NCBI RefSeq assembly: GCF_954871325.1
Contig: NC_088776.1
Span: 21,681,508-21,745,507 of the forward strand
Origin: Gordionus sp. m RMFG-2023
Lineage: Eukaryota; Nematomorpha; Gordioida; Chordodea; Parachordodidae
Reading direction: 5' to 3'
DNA: 64,000 nucleotides
The notes under the pieces were generated by a model. It searched no databases. It was not told the DNA's origin and saw nothing but the letters and a program-made list of their open reading frames with translations. Positions 24,050-36,402 of the stretch are shown piece by piece. The stretch's first letter is position 1. Each line of letters starts with the position of its first letter. A program made the translations under genes and the position numbers.

Positions 24050-25105
24050 GAGTCCTTTCAATTTCTTCACCAATATTTTACGAGAGATATCCTTCATGCG
24101 CGATACACTATCCCGCCTCCCACCCAACTCACCAAGCTTTCTTTTTATTAAAGAACTAATTCTAATTCCAAGAATTTTATATTCACACCGATCATCAGGA
24201 ATCTTTCAATACGAGGTCAACCTCGCTGCGCATGAACTCGAGATTAAACGCCTCATAGAAGATATACTCAATCTTAAATTTGGAGACCTATCTTGGTTAA
24301 AGGCTACCTTACCAACCAAATCCGGCGGCATTGGCATAAGGTTGCCTTCCCTACTTTCCGTTATGGCATTCATATCCTCTCACCTGTCCGTCGAGCCCAT
24401 CATACACACACTCACAAAACATCCTGCCCCCTTACTCCTATAGGAAATTGATCTATGAAAGTCCCTCTCATTAGTCGATCCTCCATCGTCGGCATTACAG
24501 AAGGATTGGGATAAACCTCTAGTTGGCAACTCCGTTGCATACATTAAATAGAAGAGCCAACCCGAGGACTATTCTCTACTCTTCTCCATTTCCGCAGATG
24601 GATAAACGAATTTACAGAGGCTTTCCCATCGCGAAATCTTGACCAGCTCCTAAGCAATGATGAACTACGTCACGCCATCTGTCTTAGACTTAATTGCGAT
24701 ATGGTAATACCTTCACATTGTATCTTCTGTCAAACGTCCGTCAACTCCAAAGGCCGTCACTCTACTGCAAGCGCTGTAGAGGCAGATTAGGCATTCAAAA
24801 TGCAATGATACCATTGCCAGGGCCTTAAAATCCGCCGGTATCCCATCAACCCTCAACCTACTGCCCTTTACAATTCCGATGGTAAGCAGCCCGATGTTCG
24901 ACTATGATCCCTTGGAAAAGTGGGGAATTCCTAACCTGGGATTTCTCATGCATCGATCCTCTTGCCCCTTCCAGTATAAATAGAGATGGATGCCGAGGCA
25001 AATAAACTAGCTAAATATTCGCCATCGCTTCCAGTCAATTATACATTCCTACCATTAATCGCCACGACTCTAATGTCGTTCGGCTCTCAATTTTTTCAAA
25101 AACAC
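24050..25105 (+). mobile_element. Reverse-transcriptase element fossil, 3' portion (copy 1)
   Basis: The plus strand encodes wording shared by a large invertebrate family of mobile-element reverse transcriptases, C-terminal to the palm: ILIPRILYSHRSS, then LSWLKATLPTKSGGIGIR (about 24290-24345), then NDELRHAICLRLNCD with a Cys-x2-Cys pair (CIFC) near 24660-24735, then FLPLIATTLMSFGSQFFQKH near 25045-25100. The order matches copy 3 at 30270-32640. I read it as LINE-like with a C-terminal nuclease-type domain (R2-like design), but the clade is not certain. It is old and broken, and is cut on the right by the hAT element that follows. Confidence 0.7.
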
Positions 25106-26694
25106 CTGGAGCGCCCCTCCTTTTTAAAAATGAGGAGCGGGAGCTAGCTCCTTTAAGGGCTTGAGTGGAGGAGCGCCGCTTCACCGCTCTTTTAAATTTA
25201 AGGTATAAATTAAATTATTTTTTAAATATTAATATATTTGTTAATTAAAATTCAATAAAAATGAAATTTTATTTTGTTTAAATTTATCTATTAATAAATG
25301 TTGAGCCGAGTTTTATATTGGTTTTTCATCTAATCATTTTAAATATTAAACATCAAGTTTTTCATTTTTATATGATACTATATACATTTTTATTAATGGT
25401 ATACATTTATTATCTAATTTGTTCTAATAAATTTAATATATTTAAAAATGTTTGAAAAATATATAATAATACTATTAAAAAAAAGAACGGAGATGGTGTG
25501 ACGCAGGGAAACAAAAATGAAAAAGGGAAGTAAGCGTTGTCTATGATAGCTCTTTGGCTAGAAGGCTACCATAGAAACTGATATAATTAGCTTTGTGAAT
25601 CGCTATGGATAATCGTTGACGAAGAAAAAAACCCTCTCGGGGTTCTTCTGAGAGTTTGCTGATTTGTGATCCTAATTTTTTGAAAAATGCTAAGGCGAGT
25701 TTGCCAAAGGTGCCAAGAGTGGTTGATATGATTGGGATGAAGCAATGATCGTTTATTACTTCTGTGTATTTAGAAATTTTAAGTTGTTCCTTCTGGTCAA
25801 GGATGTTGATGGCGTGGTTGGATGGGGCCAAGGGGTCAATACAGGAATAGTCCCATAAATTTTTTTGGACTTGTCATATTAATACTCATTTTATAAATAT
25901 CTAATAAAAAATAGTTTTTGATATTATGGATTTAGAGATCATAGAAGTAGAAATCGAATTTCCATTTCCATCATAAAAAAAATATTTTAAACTTCTAAAA
26001 GATGTTGATCCAAATGATCAAACAAATTCAAGGGCAAAATGCCTTTTGTGTTTAAGTAAAAGTATTTCATTTTCAAAAGTGAGCAGCTTTAACCTAAAAA
26101 ATCATCTAAAAGTAATAAACTTTTCTTTCAAATACAAAATGATAACTATATTTTTTTTATTTTGGAATAATTTTTTTAAAAATGATTATAATTATTTTTG
26201 GGCAATTAATTATAGTTAAGCCTGGGTTGTTAGATATGTTGCTTTTTTAAATATATTTTAATATTTATTTTAATTTTCTCATTACTTGTTCAACCTCCCT
26301 TTTTATACCTGAATTAAAAAATATCTTTATAGAATACAATACCCCGCTTCCCGCTAGCGCTTATTTAGTATTGCAAAACGGTCTTAGGGGAGAGGCGTGG
26401 ATGTTTGTTAGATTCTAATTTAGAAAATTTATTACTTTTAAAGGCTAATGAAAGATTATAAATATTTTGATAGATCATTTAATATAAATAAAACTTTTTG
26501 ATAAAAAATATGATTTTGTTTCGTGTACCTTCTAAAAAAAATGAAAATCAAAGGAGCGGTTATGGAGTGGCACTCCATTACTTGGAGCGGGAGCTAGCTC
26601 CTTTTAAAAATGTAGTAGCGGGAGCGATAGCTATCCTTTTAAGAAGGTGGGAGCGGGAGCTAGCTACTTTTAAAAAGGAGCGTTAACAACTCTG
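25106..26694 (+). mobile_element. Degenerate hAT transposon with GGAGCGGGAGCTAGCTCC-type subterminal motifs
   Basis: The right end is clear (GGAGCGTTAACAACTCTG at 26694), matching the tip of the hAT at 16011-17585. Both ends carry repeated GGAGCGGGAGCTAGCTCC-like motifs (25106-25195 and 26555-26690). The left tip is eroded and no target duplication can be paired with the right flank. Inside are a BED-finger remnant (CLLCLSK...NLKNHLK, about 26035-26110) and a damaged dimerisation motif (NTPLPASA near 26337; NLENLLLLKANERL near 26415-26460). A reverse-transcriptase fragment lies inside it at 25541-25860. It seems to have inserted into the RT element that ends at 25105. Confidence 0.75.
25541..25860 (-). 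mobile_element. Reverse-transcriptase element fragment (copy 2), C-terminal piece
   Basis: A 96-codon frame encodes the end of the same RT-element family as copies 1, 3 and 4. It has an aligned KYTEVINDHCFIPIISTTLG segment, then AFFKKLGSQISKLS, then the terminal LRQRLSIAIHKANYISFYGS motif. Within this family the last motif is normally near the C-terminus. The frame is open throughout but lacks everything upstream. It lies inside the hAT at 25106-26694 in the opposite orientation, so it probably arrived after that hAT. Confidence 0.7.
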
Positions 26695-26702
26695 AAATTA
26701 GG

Positions 26703-28014
26703 TAATTTACGCGCCAAAATTTTTACATTTAAATCGATAGCCAACAGAAGGTTTTTATGATATAATATAATTAATATTTTTATGAAGAAAATGCCAATTG
26801 ACAACAATTTTCTAATGCAATTTTTCTTATACAATTTTTTAATTAAATATTGAAAATATGATATAGAAAGGATTAGTTATTTCCCATTTAGGAAGCTAAG
26901 GGAGAGCAAGTGACTTGTTGGTTCAACAGATTTAGAAATCAGACATGTTTAGAAAATTCAAATTTAATTATGTAATAGCTTTGTATAATAAATATGTATA
27001 TTTGAGGCCGAAAATATTTTATATCCCTCAGCTATTTAAATTTCCTTATGACAAAATGTGTTTTTTAGGTAAAAATCGAAATGTTTTTACACCACAATAT
27101 TAGGTGGCATTAAAATATGAAGAGTTTATAAATAATAAAATTAACATTATATAAAATTTAAAACCCTCTTTTCGCATTTCAAAAAGTTTCATAATCATAT
27201 ATCATGATTAAATATATTTTTAGCAGGTATCAATTATATTAGTAAATAGAGGTTAGTAGGATCAGGATTAATCATATCAATCAAATTATTCTTACAAATA
27301 TGATATATTAAAATATATTTATATAATAATGTAAAATAAGTTATATATTTTAAGTAATTCTATATGATAATGAAAAAGAATTAGGAAAAAATAAAAAAAA
27401 ATTTATTATAAATTTTACACATTTTTTGTAATTCAAATAATGTCATATTTTATCATTTTTATATGAATTATTTATATGTAAATGGTATATTTAGATCAAT
27501 AAATAATTATATCTACAAACCCCGGGTTTGGGGCTTGTTGGCCACAAAAATTCACTTTTACTAGAATCAATCTTGAGATATAAAATATTTAAAATTTTAT
27601 TTATGTACAAGGTTAGGTATTTGGGCTATCTTATCATAATTTGTAAATTCAAATACAACAGTTATTTTCAGACCTATAATGATTTTGACAAATATTACGC
27701 CGACTAGCCCTTGTCTCCCCTACTTCTCCGTTAAAATTGGCTAAACAATTAAAAGTGCTAATTCTAAAATAAGCCAATGTTTTGTGCTTTATTCGCATCT
27801 GACTTTAACCATTGTAAAGCACAAATAAAAAAATTATTAGAAACAACATTACCAATCTTACAATTAATAACGACTGAGAGAATTATTCTTGAAATTTTAT
27901 GAATGTTTAGTACTTAATTGTAAATTAATTTTATCCGTTTGGTGGTAGACAGTAGGAATAAAAAATTTGGTATTATGCTAGAATAGAAAATATTTAAAAA
28001 AATATATATCTCTG
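26703..28014. other. A+T-rich region, no gene recognised
   Basis: Non-repetitive A+T-rich sequence. A short patch near 27525-27545 contains a CCCGGG-type palindrome, and 27700-27800 is slightly richer in G+C. No coding or RNA gene is seen. Confidence 0.4.
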
Positions 28015-28290
28015 ATGTGTTCTAATATTTAGTGCCTGACTAGTACTTTGAATCCTCAATCAAATATGAGAGCCACAAAAAGTAACTGAGTTATAAACAA
28101 AATTAAAACTACGATGTCACGCTTTAAGTATGAAGTTAGCCAAGTTTTTGTAAAAATCTGAAACTTATACTAATCCATTAAGTTAGGTTTTATTAGAACA
28201 TTTTATTGTTTTATTTTGTTTGGTAGATGGTTTAAAGGGGAAGAGAATTATTGAGAAAAAATAAAAAATTGTCAAAATTAATAACATTCC
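28015..28290. repeat. Dispersed repeat, copy 1
   Basis: Contains CTAATATTTAGTGCCTGACTAGTA, GAAGTTAGCCAAGTTTTTG and TTTTATTTTG(T)TTGGTAGATGG in this order. The same blocks recur at 50940-51170, and some recur in inverted order at 53120-53410. It has no open frame and the borders are approximate. Confidence 0.6.
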
Positions 28291-29107
28291 AGAACTGAGA
28301 ATATTGAAGTTATAACAACTAGGACCCGGAGCTGGCCGGAATAAACCGCAAAACCATTATAATTTATAAGTATCTGAACCATAACTGAACCAATATAAGA
28401 ATTTTTTGAAAAATTAAAAAGAACCTTCATCAAAATAAAATAAATAATGTTACTTTTTTTGTTTACGTTCTTTTCATTGTGGTATTTACATAATATACAC
28501 TATCCGTGTCGTTTTAAGATATCAATCCATTTTATAATTATTAAATTATCAAAATATTTATTTAATATTCATAGAAGTGTTTATTAATTTTTTAACTATG
28601 ACTTAAACTGATTCACAATCTTTTAACTGCTTATTATAGTATTAGAGCCATATTCCTATTTTCTCTATTTAGTATACAAAATATCTAAATAACCGATTTG
28701 TAGATTTTTGATTTAATTTAAGCATAATATCCCCAACTACCCATGAGCAATTGATAAAAGGGCATTATTCCCATATAATTTTCAAAATAACCAAATAAAT
28801 TTTGGCATTTGAGTGTATTTTAAAGCATTAGTCTTTATTATCAAATATAGATTTTACGTTGTCTTGAAATGCAAGTATTTGCAAAGTTGTTCAAATTTGT
28901 TTTTCATATTATTTCATAGATGTTAGGATTTGTAAATCTTCAAACAATATTCATATGCTGTAGCTTTACAAATTGATCGAGAATTCTGAATAGTTTATCA
29001 ATATTAAAATTTTACAATATTTACTTGCTATGACCTCATATTTTTTTATTGTATTTATGTTGATAATATATACAAATTTATTTAATTTTCCCTTAGAAAA
29101 AATATAA

Positions 29108-29362
29108 ATGGTCCGCAACAGAGTTAACTCAGTCCGTTCCTTTTTTACTTATGATATTATTTTAAATGAATCAGCTTGTAATATAGATTGGTGCAAAATT
29201 ATACTTAAAGGTGACCATGGACCTAATTTGGAAAAGCATATTCAAAGACATCATTCTAAAGAACATGAATCCCTAACTATAAAAAAATTAAAGCTTTCCA
29301 AATTTATTTTGCCATCAATATCGAAATCTAGTCATAATATTTCTACTGAGTCATTAATATAA
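29108..29362 (+). pseudogene. BED-type zinc finger fragment (84 codons), transposon-derived
   Basis: The frame opens at a good ATG (preceded by AAATATAA) and encodes RSFFTYD at residues 11-17, then ESACNIDWCKIILKGDHGPN and LEKHIQRHHSKEHESL. This gives the Cys-x4-Cys...His-x4-His spacing of BED fingers found at the start of hAT-superfamily transposases and of domesticated ZBED genes. The frame then runs Ser-rich and stops at 29362. No transposase core follows within several hundred bases, so it looks like the first exon or a leftover of a hAT-type gene. An intron after the finger cannot be excluded. Confidence 0.6.
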
Positions 29363-30269
29363 TCAGGGTTGAAATTGATAAAAACAACATTAATATTTTT
29401 GTACAGTGTTATGATTCTTATATATTTTTTATATATTATACATAGATACTTTAGTAAATATAAATTAATTTCATCTATTTTATAAACCCACTAATTTTTA
29501 TTTTTAGATTCTATTCGATCTTGTATTGTACACACACACTATAATTAGTTTAGTATATAAAATATAATTAAACAAAAATTGTCATTACATTTATGTTAGT
29601 TAGTTATATTACATTATATTTGGACGAATGAAGAAAGAATGTCTTTTTTTTGAAGTTTTAACATTTATATACATTAGTTTTATACAAAGATAATTAATAA
29701 TATAATTAAAATATAAGTGAATAACTTTTAATATTTAAAAATTTATGCAAAATGGATTTAAATTAAAATTGATTCTAAATTTTATTATAAATTTGTCTGA
29801 AAAATACAATTCGAGCAGAAATAAAGTCTTGAAAAAATATATAAAATGATCGCTATGAATGATTCAAAACGTTAAAATTCACATTTTATATTACCAGAAA
29901 AAAATATGTAATATTAATTTATATCAAACCTATACATATTAGCATATATTAATTAACAAACAAATCATGTATAATAACTTTACTACACGAAAATAATTGC
30001 AAAGATATATCATTGTAAATTTTTTAACGCTAAAAAAAATAAATAGAAAAATACAGCACTTTAATTTATGAAAATTTTGCCATGCGTGTTAAAGGAACGA
30101 AGAGAGATAAGGGAGTGTTTCTTTCAAAGAAACACTTGTAATTCCCTCTTAGGATTTCAATTTGAGTTTTTTGTTTTCGTTTTTAACTCCCATCCATATT
30201 GAAATTTTCTTACCCAATTGATTTAAAAATTTTAGGGATTGGGGCCCGGGGTTTTCCAAAACACTAAAG
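29363..30269. other. A+T-rich region, no gene recognised
   Basis: Very A+T-rich sequence with no family wording. A short (CA)n-like tract lies near 29530. The last 150 bases may hold the eroded end of the RT element that follows. Confidence 0.4.
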
Positions 30270-32640
30270 ATTAGAGGGATAAAAAAAGAGAATTTAAGAG
30301 GGACTTATATTTATTGCATTTTTTAATTTCTTGTAGTTTCAAGAGGTCAGATTTTCTATTAGCGGGAAATGAGGTAGCACATGAGACATCACAGACAAGT
30401 CTTTTGCCGCCTAGCCAAGATGTTAAAGACATGCCATCGAGACGCTTACCATCCTCATTTAAAAGACCTAACGGCTCAAACTATTGGGGAAACCGGCTGA
30501 AATCAAAAATTTGATGATCAATCTATTTAGATTGTCATGTCACAAAAAAAGGCCGCTGACTTTAAGGCAAGAGAAACAATGCTTAGAAAATGGATCAACT
30601 TGCTTATGCTTATTGCAGGTAGTACAAATGTCAACAGACGGGATAAGACAACCTAGCCTATGGCCAATGCCAATTTGAAACTCATTGTTTGTGAGTAACA
30701 TTTAGTGTTGTATAACGGCTCGGTTTGAGCCGATTTTTAAAAACGGCTAACTCAATATTTTTGCCAGAAAAATATCGCCTAAGCCTCGAGATTTCGATAA
30801 TATATGTCTAGAACTTTGTTCCTTCAATGAGGAAAATCTTCAGGCTTGGTAATATTTTTCTGGAGGAAGTATTGAGTTAGCCATTTTTAAAAATCGACTC
30901 AAAACGAGACGTTTAACAACACTAATAATATTTCCTTTTTCCTATTCGGGATAGCATCTAGCCATTCATGCCCGTTAGGATTTTTTTTTTGCATTTCTGA
31001 GTAGTTGAAGGTTAGTTAGATCGGTACAACAAAGTTTTTCAAATGCACATTGAAACATGGGAACTAAGAAGTTCTTTAAATGGCTAGAAACGCAGTGATC
31101 GGACCCATGGAGAACTAGAGTAAGCAAGATTGTTTGGCCGAAGCTAAAAGTAGATCGTTCAACTCAATAAGCGAGAAAATAGTAAAGTGGTTAAAGAATA
31201 TACATGAAGAAAGAAAACAAGCAATTGCCATTAAATGGGGGGATGGGGGGGAGGGGGTAAAATTCAAGTCTTCCGCGGTGAGCAGGCAAAGAGGACATGA
31301 CCAATTAAAATCAAAAAATTTAGGACTAAAAGGGATTCGATGAAATTTTGAAGTACTTAAGGAGAGAATTATATTAGAAAGCCGGGGAAGATTTAAAGAT
31401 GTGCAAGAATTGAGGTAAGAAGAAACATTTTTTGGTTAGGAAAAAAAACTGGTGCTTGGGTAGATGAGGAAAATTCTTTAGAGAATTAAAAAGAGATTGA
31501 ATCAAATTTTCAAAACAAATTTAACAAAAGGAAGTTGAAAAGCCGATGGGAGAACCTAAAAGACAGAGTTCCTTTTGCAGAATATTTTAAAGTCAGGGGG
31601 AGGGATGGGATATATCATTATTGTTGAGTGAGGATATCTCGCATTTTTTTCTATTTAAGGAAAGACCATTTTTCGAAGCTTCCATTTCAAAGTACTCGAT
31701 GGTCGACATATCATTGGGTAAAGATCCGCCAAAGGAGCCATCGTTGGGATTCCATAAATTTAGGTCTAATTTGAAAACAGGCTTTAAATTTTTGATCAAA
31801 TCCTGATAACCTATAATAAAAAGCAAAGGACATAGTAGATTACCTTGCTAAATTCTTCAGATGATATGGAAAATTCAACGAATTTGAGTAACGAGGGAAA
31901 TCCATAACAGGATAAGGAATCCAATATTTTAGGAAATGTAAGAAAGAGGGTAAAAATGTGCTCCTATGAAACTGGAAGACATTTCTGAAATTTAACTTGC
32001 AGAAAACCTTATCCGTATAAAACGCATTATATATGAGGCCACTTTACACCCACCTCTATCTCCAAAACCTAACTTTGAGGGAAATATGGAACTGGACTTA
32101 CAGATCCAATTTACTATAACCTTGGCGACTAATCGACGAAAAAATGACCCTATGGCTATGGGTCCAATATCACCATCATTATGGTTAAAGAAACAAGACG
32201 TGCACCAAAAAGAATAGGGCGTATATTATTGCAAAATTCGGTTAATGATTTAAGTAAAGGGTCAATAAAACCATTAACAAAGCATTTGATTAAATCAGCA
32301 AAAAAACCTTGTCTGAACCCGTTTAACCCACATGACTACCCTTTTTTAAAGGATTTCAAGCACTTAATAATTTTATCACAGGTAAGAGAATAGGAGAAGC
32401 CATGCAGGGGAATGTTAGAAAAGGACGCCAGTGGATGTTTTTCGAGAAGTAACCTTGATAGGAGAATAATATCATCAAAAGTCAAAATTCAGGCAGCACC
32501 GTGAATACCTCCAAAGTCTAATTTTTCAGAGATCAATTTTCTGCAGAAAAAGTTAGGATTTAAAGTGTTAAATGGTGTAATCAATAATGGTACTATCAAA
32601 ATTGGACACTTAATTGAGGCTGATAAATAATTTATTTTAT
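30270..32640 (-). mobile_element. Reverse-transcriptase element fossil (copy 3), RT to C-terminal nuclease-like domain
   Basis: The most complete copy in the window, read on the minus strand. RT finger-region wording (GPIAIGSFFRRLVAK near 32130) comes first, then a palm segment at 31826-31593 (SLNRKKCEI near its end). A GHEWLDAIP segment lies near 30975, then a Cys/His-rich stretch at about 30700-30540. A nuclease-like region with DGKRLDG and GGKRLVCDV (about 30455-30385) resembles the PD-(D/E)XK-type arrangement of R2-like elements. It is heavily broken and interrupted by the MITE at 30703-30924. The 5' part and element ends were not found. Several plus-strand open frames in this span are shadows. 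Confidence 0.7.
30703..30924. mobile_element. 222-bp hAT-type MITE inside the RT fossil
   Basis: The left end TAGTGTTGTATAACGGCTCG and right end GACGTTTAACAACACTA are inverted repeats, with a longer imperfect hairpin (GAGCCGATTTTTAAAA and TTTTTAAAAATCGACTC; GTTAGCC and GGCTAAC). The interior TTTGTTCCTTC...AATCTTCAGGCTTG is shared with the copy at 22715-22912. Flanks GTAACATT and ATAATATT are only partly alike. Its position splits the nuclease-like end of the minus-strand RT element, so it came later. Confidence 0.8.
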
Positions 32641-32899
32641 TTTTGGGTTTAACTAGAACTCGAAAACAAAAACTATTCAGGTCTTACAATAAGGGTGTTG
32701 AGAAGAAATTTGAATTCAAATTATTTATAAGAGACGTGAGGAACTTTGAAATCCATTCTCGGGCTGCTATTTTTGAATCATGATTCAAAAATCAATTATT
32801 TTTAAATGCATTAAAGTTTTTCTCGGATTCAAAATATTTTATAGATGTTACTTGCTCTTCAATTTATTTATTAGATATTTAACAATATAAATCAATTAA

Positions 32900-33080
32900 A
32901 AGACGGATCCGGCTGGGCCTAAAAATTTTTTTAAAAAAATACCCGAACAAGGCTGTATAATTTAAGAACTAATATTTAAAATAGCCATTATTAGCTATAA
33001 AATTAAAAATAAATGTAATATATTTTTAACAAATACGGGCCGGGTATGAAACCCGGGCTGGACCGTGCAAGTGGTACCTT
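32900..33080. mobile_element. CCGG-rich MITE remnant
   Basis: Two G+C-rich blocks (GGATCCGGCTGGGCC at about 32905; CGGGCCGGG...ACCCGGGCTGG at about 33035-33065) flank an A+T core, the same layout as the CCCGG-rich MITEs at 16004 and 18358. The ends are too eroded to pair. Confidence 0.45.
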
Positions 33081-33568
33081 TGTAAATCTTTTATATACAT
33101 TATATTTTTAAGTTTATAAATATTTAATTATTTATATTAAAATAAGATTTATTATTTTAAATCAGAGATTATGGGGAGGACGTTCGATCCCACCTCTTTG
33201 TCTACGCTACTGATACTCTATTATACCAGGTAAATATAGTTATTAATTTATGAGGCCAATTAGTAAATATAATCTTTATTTTATTTTAAGGTTTTCAATA
33301 TATATATCCAACAACGTGAGTTATAAATATTATATAGAAAAGCCTTCTATTAAATAATTTAGAGTAATTTAAATTATACTTAAACTTTTCAATAGATTAA
33401 TATAATAATAGAATATAAAATTATATAAAAATATAAAACAACTATAAAAATGATTTAAAATATAAATGAAACAAAATCAAAAAGGGAATGAGTTAATAAG
33501 GCAATGGAAATTTGACTTTTGATTTAAATTGCAAGTCTTTGACAAAGATAAAATCCTACTTTTGGGTC

Positions 33569-33960
33569 TCAGTTTTGACCGAGATTCATCTGCCCAGTTT
33601 TTTTAATTAGGTCTTTGACTTGAGGACTAAAATTTGCAAGAGTGGTCATGATGACTGGAACAAAAAAATAATGATCAGGCATGTCCATGTATTTATCACA
33701 TTCAATTTTTCTGTAGCTAATAAATCTTTGTTTTGGTTTGATGGAGCCAAAGGGTCGATTCATGAAAAATTCCAAGCTAGGAACTTGCCATCTATCTTCC
33801 AAGGTAACCTAGTGATTCCATCCGGTCTTCTATTGACAGGAAATAAACCAGTTTGTTCTGTCGTGGTAGGAATACCATCTAGAGAGCTTCATAGAAGTGT
33901 TCCGAGCTAATTCTAATGTATTAAAGGCAATTGTCCAAGCCTGTTTATGACATCTAGCAT
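33569..33960 (-). mobile_element. Reverse-transcriptase element fragment (copy 4), nuclease-like C-terminal piece
   Basis: Minus-strand wording TGLFPVNRRPDGITRLPW (about 33850-33790) is followed by KYMDMPDHYFFVPVIMTTL within the frame 33802-33569. These are the same two blocks found in copies 2 and 3. Here the RPDG form of the nuclease-like motif is kept. Only this end of the element is present and it is broken. Confidence 0.65.
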
Positions 33961-36302
33961 ATTTATGTGACAGTAAAAATTACATAAGAGAGAAATAATT
34001 ACACTTAAACAATTACAATGTAATATAACCAAATCCAACTAATACTAGTGGTAATTTTTTGTAAAGATAAATTTTAGAAATCATTAGAAAATAACTTACA
34101 ATATAACCACAATAAAATAGTTAACAATTATACTATATAGAATAATAAATCTCGAATATAAAAAAATTATTATTATATATAATCTTTATTTTTAGTCAGT
34201 CAAACATACAACATTATAAAATAAAACACATTTTGCAAAAAATGTTTACATATATGCTCTTTTTTTTGTATCAAATGAAATATAATCTTCATTTTAGAAA
34301 TAAAGATATTTTTAACAGTTATTAGATAATAAATGATTTCAAAATATCTAAAAAACTAACCCTAAAATGCTGAATCGGCATATTTTTAAAACACCAGATC
34401 AATTTACCCAGGCCTTAAAAAATTTTTTTTAATATACCCGGGTCTAAAAATATTTTTTTATAATTGGGCAGAGCTGGGTTAAAAAGGTTGGGCCGTAACT
34501 GATACTTCTACTAGTCTATGAATATAATCGATGAGGTAAATAATTTATACAACTAATTTTCACTTACGGCTTTGGTAAGCCGCGACGTTGCGTTTTAAAA
34601 AATCAACGTAGGCTTCAATTTTTAAAGAAAATAAACGACATTATTTTTGCAGAATAATGTGATATGTAATAACGATAATTCTTTGAGTACGTCGACAGCT
34701 ATAAAATATTTATTTTAATATTAAAAATTTTCTTTGTGACAGCATCTCAAAACTTACTTCCTTTATTAAACTACCAGTACTCAAAAAACTAACTCCAACA
34801 TTCTAAAAAGTCAGTCTCATGTATTTGACACGTAATTAGGAGCTACCATTACCATTCCTTGGTTCGCAATCCATATAAAATGATTGAAGAAAATATTTCA
34901 TAACCCATATTAACTCAATTACTAAACCTGCGTAAATATGATCCCTTTCAAACACATATAGGAGATTTCCTTTAGCTGAGCCTTTTTTTTATTGGACTTA
35001 ACGTTTTCATATCATTATTGATATTGCACCATTTTCAGTTTTGCTAAAACCTTTTAATTTTTTTTATTGGGTCACTTTGTATTGAACTCAGAGCAGGCCT
35101 AATTTGGGCACTGTTGAGACCAAGATTTTTCCGCCCAGACAGTTACCTAATTTATCAAGACTTTTTACTTTATCAAAAAAATCATTATGCCATCTATTGT
35201 ATTCATATTAGCAAAAAATGAGACTATGTTCAACCTATTTCAAATAATTTTATTTTATATTAATTTATCAAAATCTTGAGTAAAATTATATATGTACATA
35301 AAAAACTAAAATTATTATAAGATTATTGTATACAAAATAAAATAAAAATATATAATTAATTTATGAATTGATGTTATCTTTGTTTATTTGGTAAAATATT
35401 TTTTACTTACATGGCGTTTGATAATGCCTTCTTTGGATTTATGAATTGTGAACAGTTCCTTTAGAAATATTAAATCTTTTAACACATAGCGTGATGATCT
35501 AGAAATATAATGAACTAATTTTTTCTAATTAATGATAACTATTTATATGTTTTCTTTATTAATTTTGTTTGAATATATAAATGAATATATAGCAAAAATA
35601 ACAATTGCAAACTTTATAGAGGTTTACTCAAATGGACACAAAATTAAAAATCTGCCCATCCAATTTATCAAGGCAGTTTCTATTAATAATTAGTAGGAAT
35701 TTGATTGGGTCTCAAAATTTTGATTAAATCAGGGAGTTGCCCGAATATTGGCCCAATTAGACGGATTTGACTTTTCTTAGCAACAAAATATCGATATTTA
35801 TTTATATGGGCCTATTGAAATAATGATATATATTATATTTTATTAAATTTAAACAGTATTTTTTTTAAATATTTTTTACGTACCTTTTTCCAAAAATAAG
35901 AAATGCGACTAAAATTTCTATATATATATCATATATAATTTATTTATAATTGCATCTCAACTAATAATAAAATTTCCATACTGTCATCCAAGTCAATAAC
36001 AACTATCAGAAAATATTAACGATGAGTATGATTAAATAATCGTTCAACACTAGCACGCAATGCTATATTAAATTTAATATAAATATTATTTATATAAGAA
36101 AAATCATCAAAAATTTTTATTTGAATATTTTTAAATTTAAAAAAATTCGACTAAAGGATTTTCAATAGTATTACTTTATTTTTTAAAAAATCACCTATGG
36201 TAGATGGCGTTTTTGATCTGGCTAGGATCAGTCTAAAATCTTAAAATATTTTATCCACTCACTGTTTAAATTTGTTATCCCGCCTAATAGTTGGAATAAA
36301 AA
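33961..36302. other. A+T-rich region with faint repeat remnants, no gene
   Basis: A weak CCGG/CCAGG-type remnant is visible at about 34370-34505. Two blocks with GGGCA..GTTGAGACC (35095) and GGTCTCAAAATTTTG (35707) may be worn inverted repeats of one element. Otherwise the sequence is A+T-rich and featureless. Confidence 0.35.
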
Positions 36303-36402
36303 TAGTGTTGTTAAACGGCTAAGCCTAGTCGACTTAGCTACGACTCGAGCCTAGTCTCTAGTCGATAAAACAGCTAGACTCGAGTCGACTAAATGAGCCG
36401 CA

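Noticed and set aside
30314-32393. Several plus-strand open frames of 61-70 codons
   Set aside because: The recognisable protein wording of this region is on the minus strand (RT element); the plus-strand frames are complements of it.
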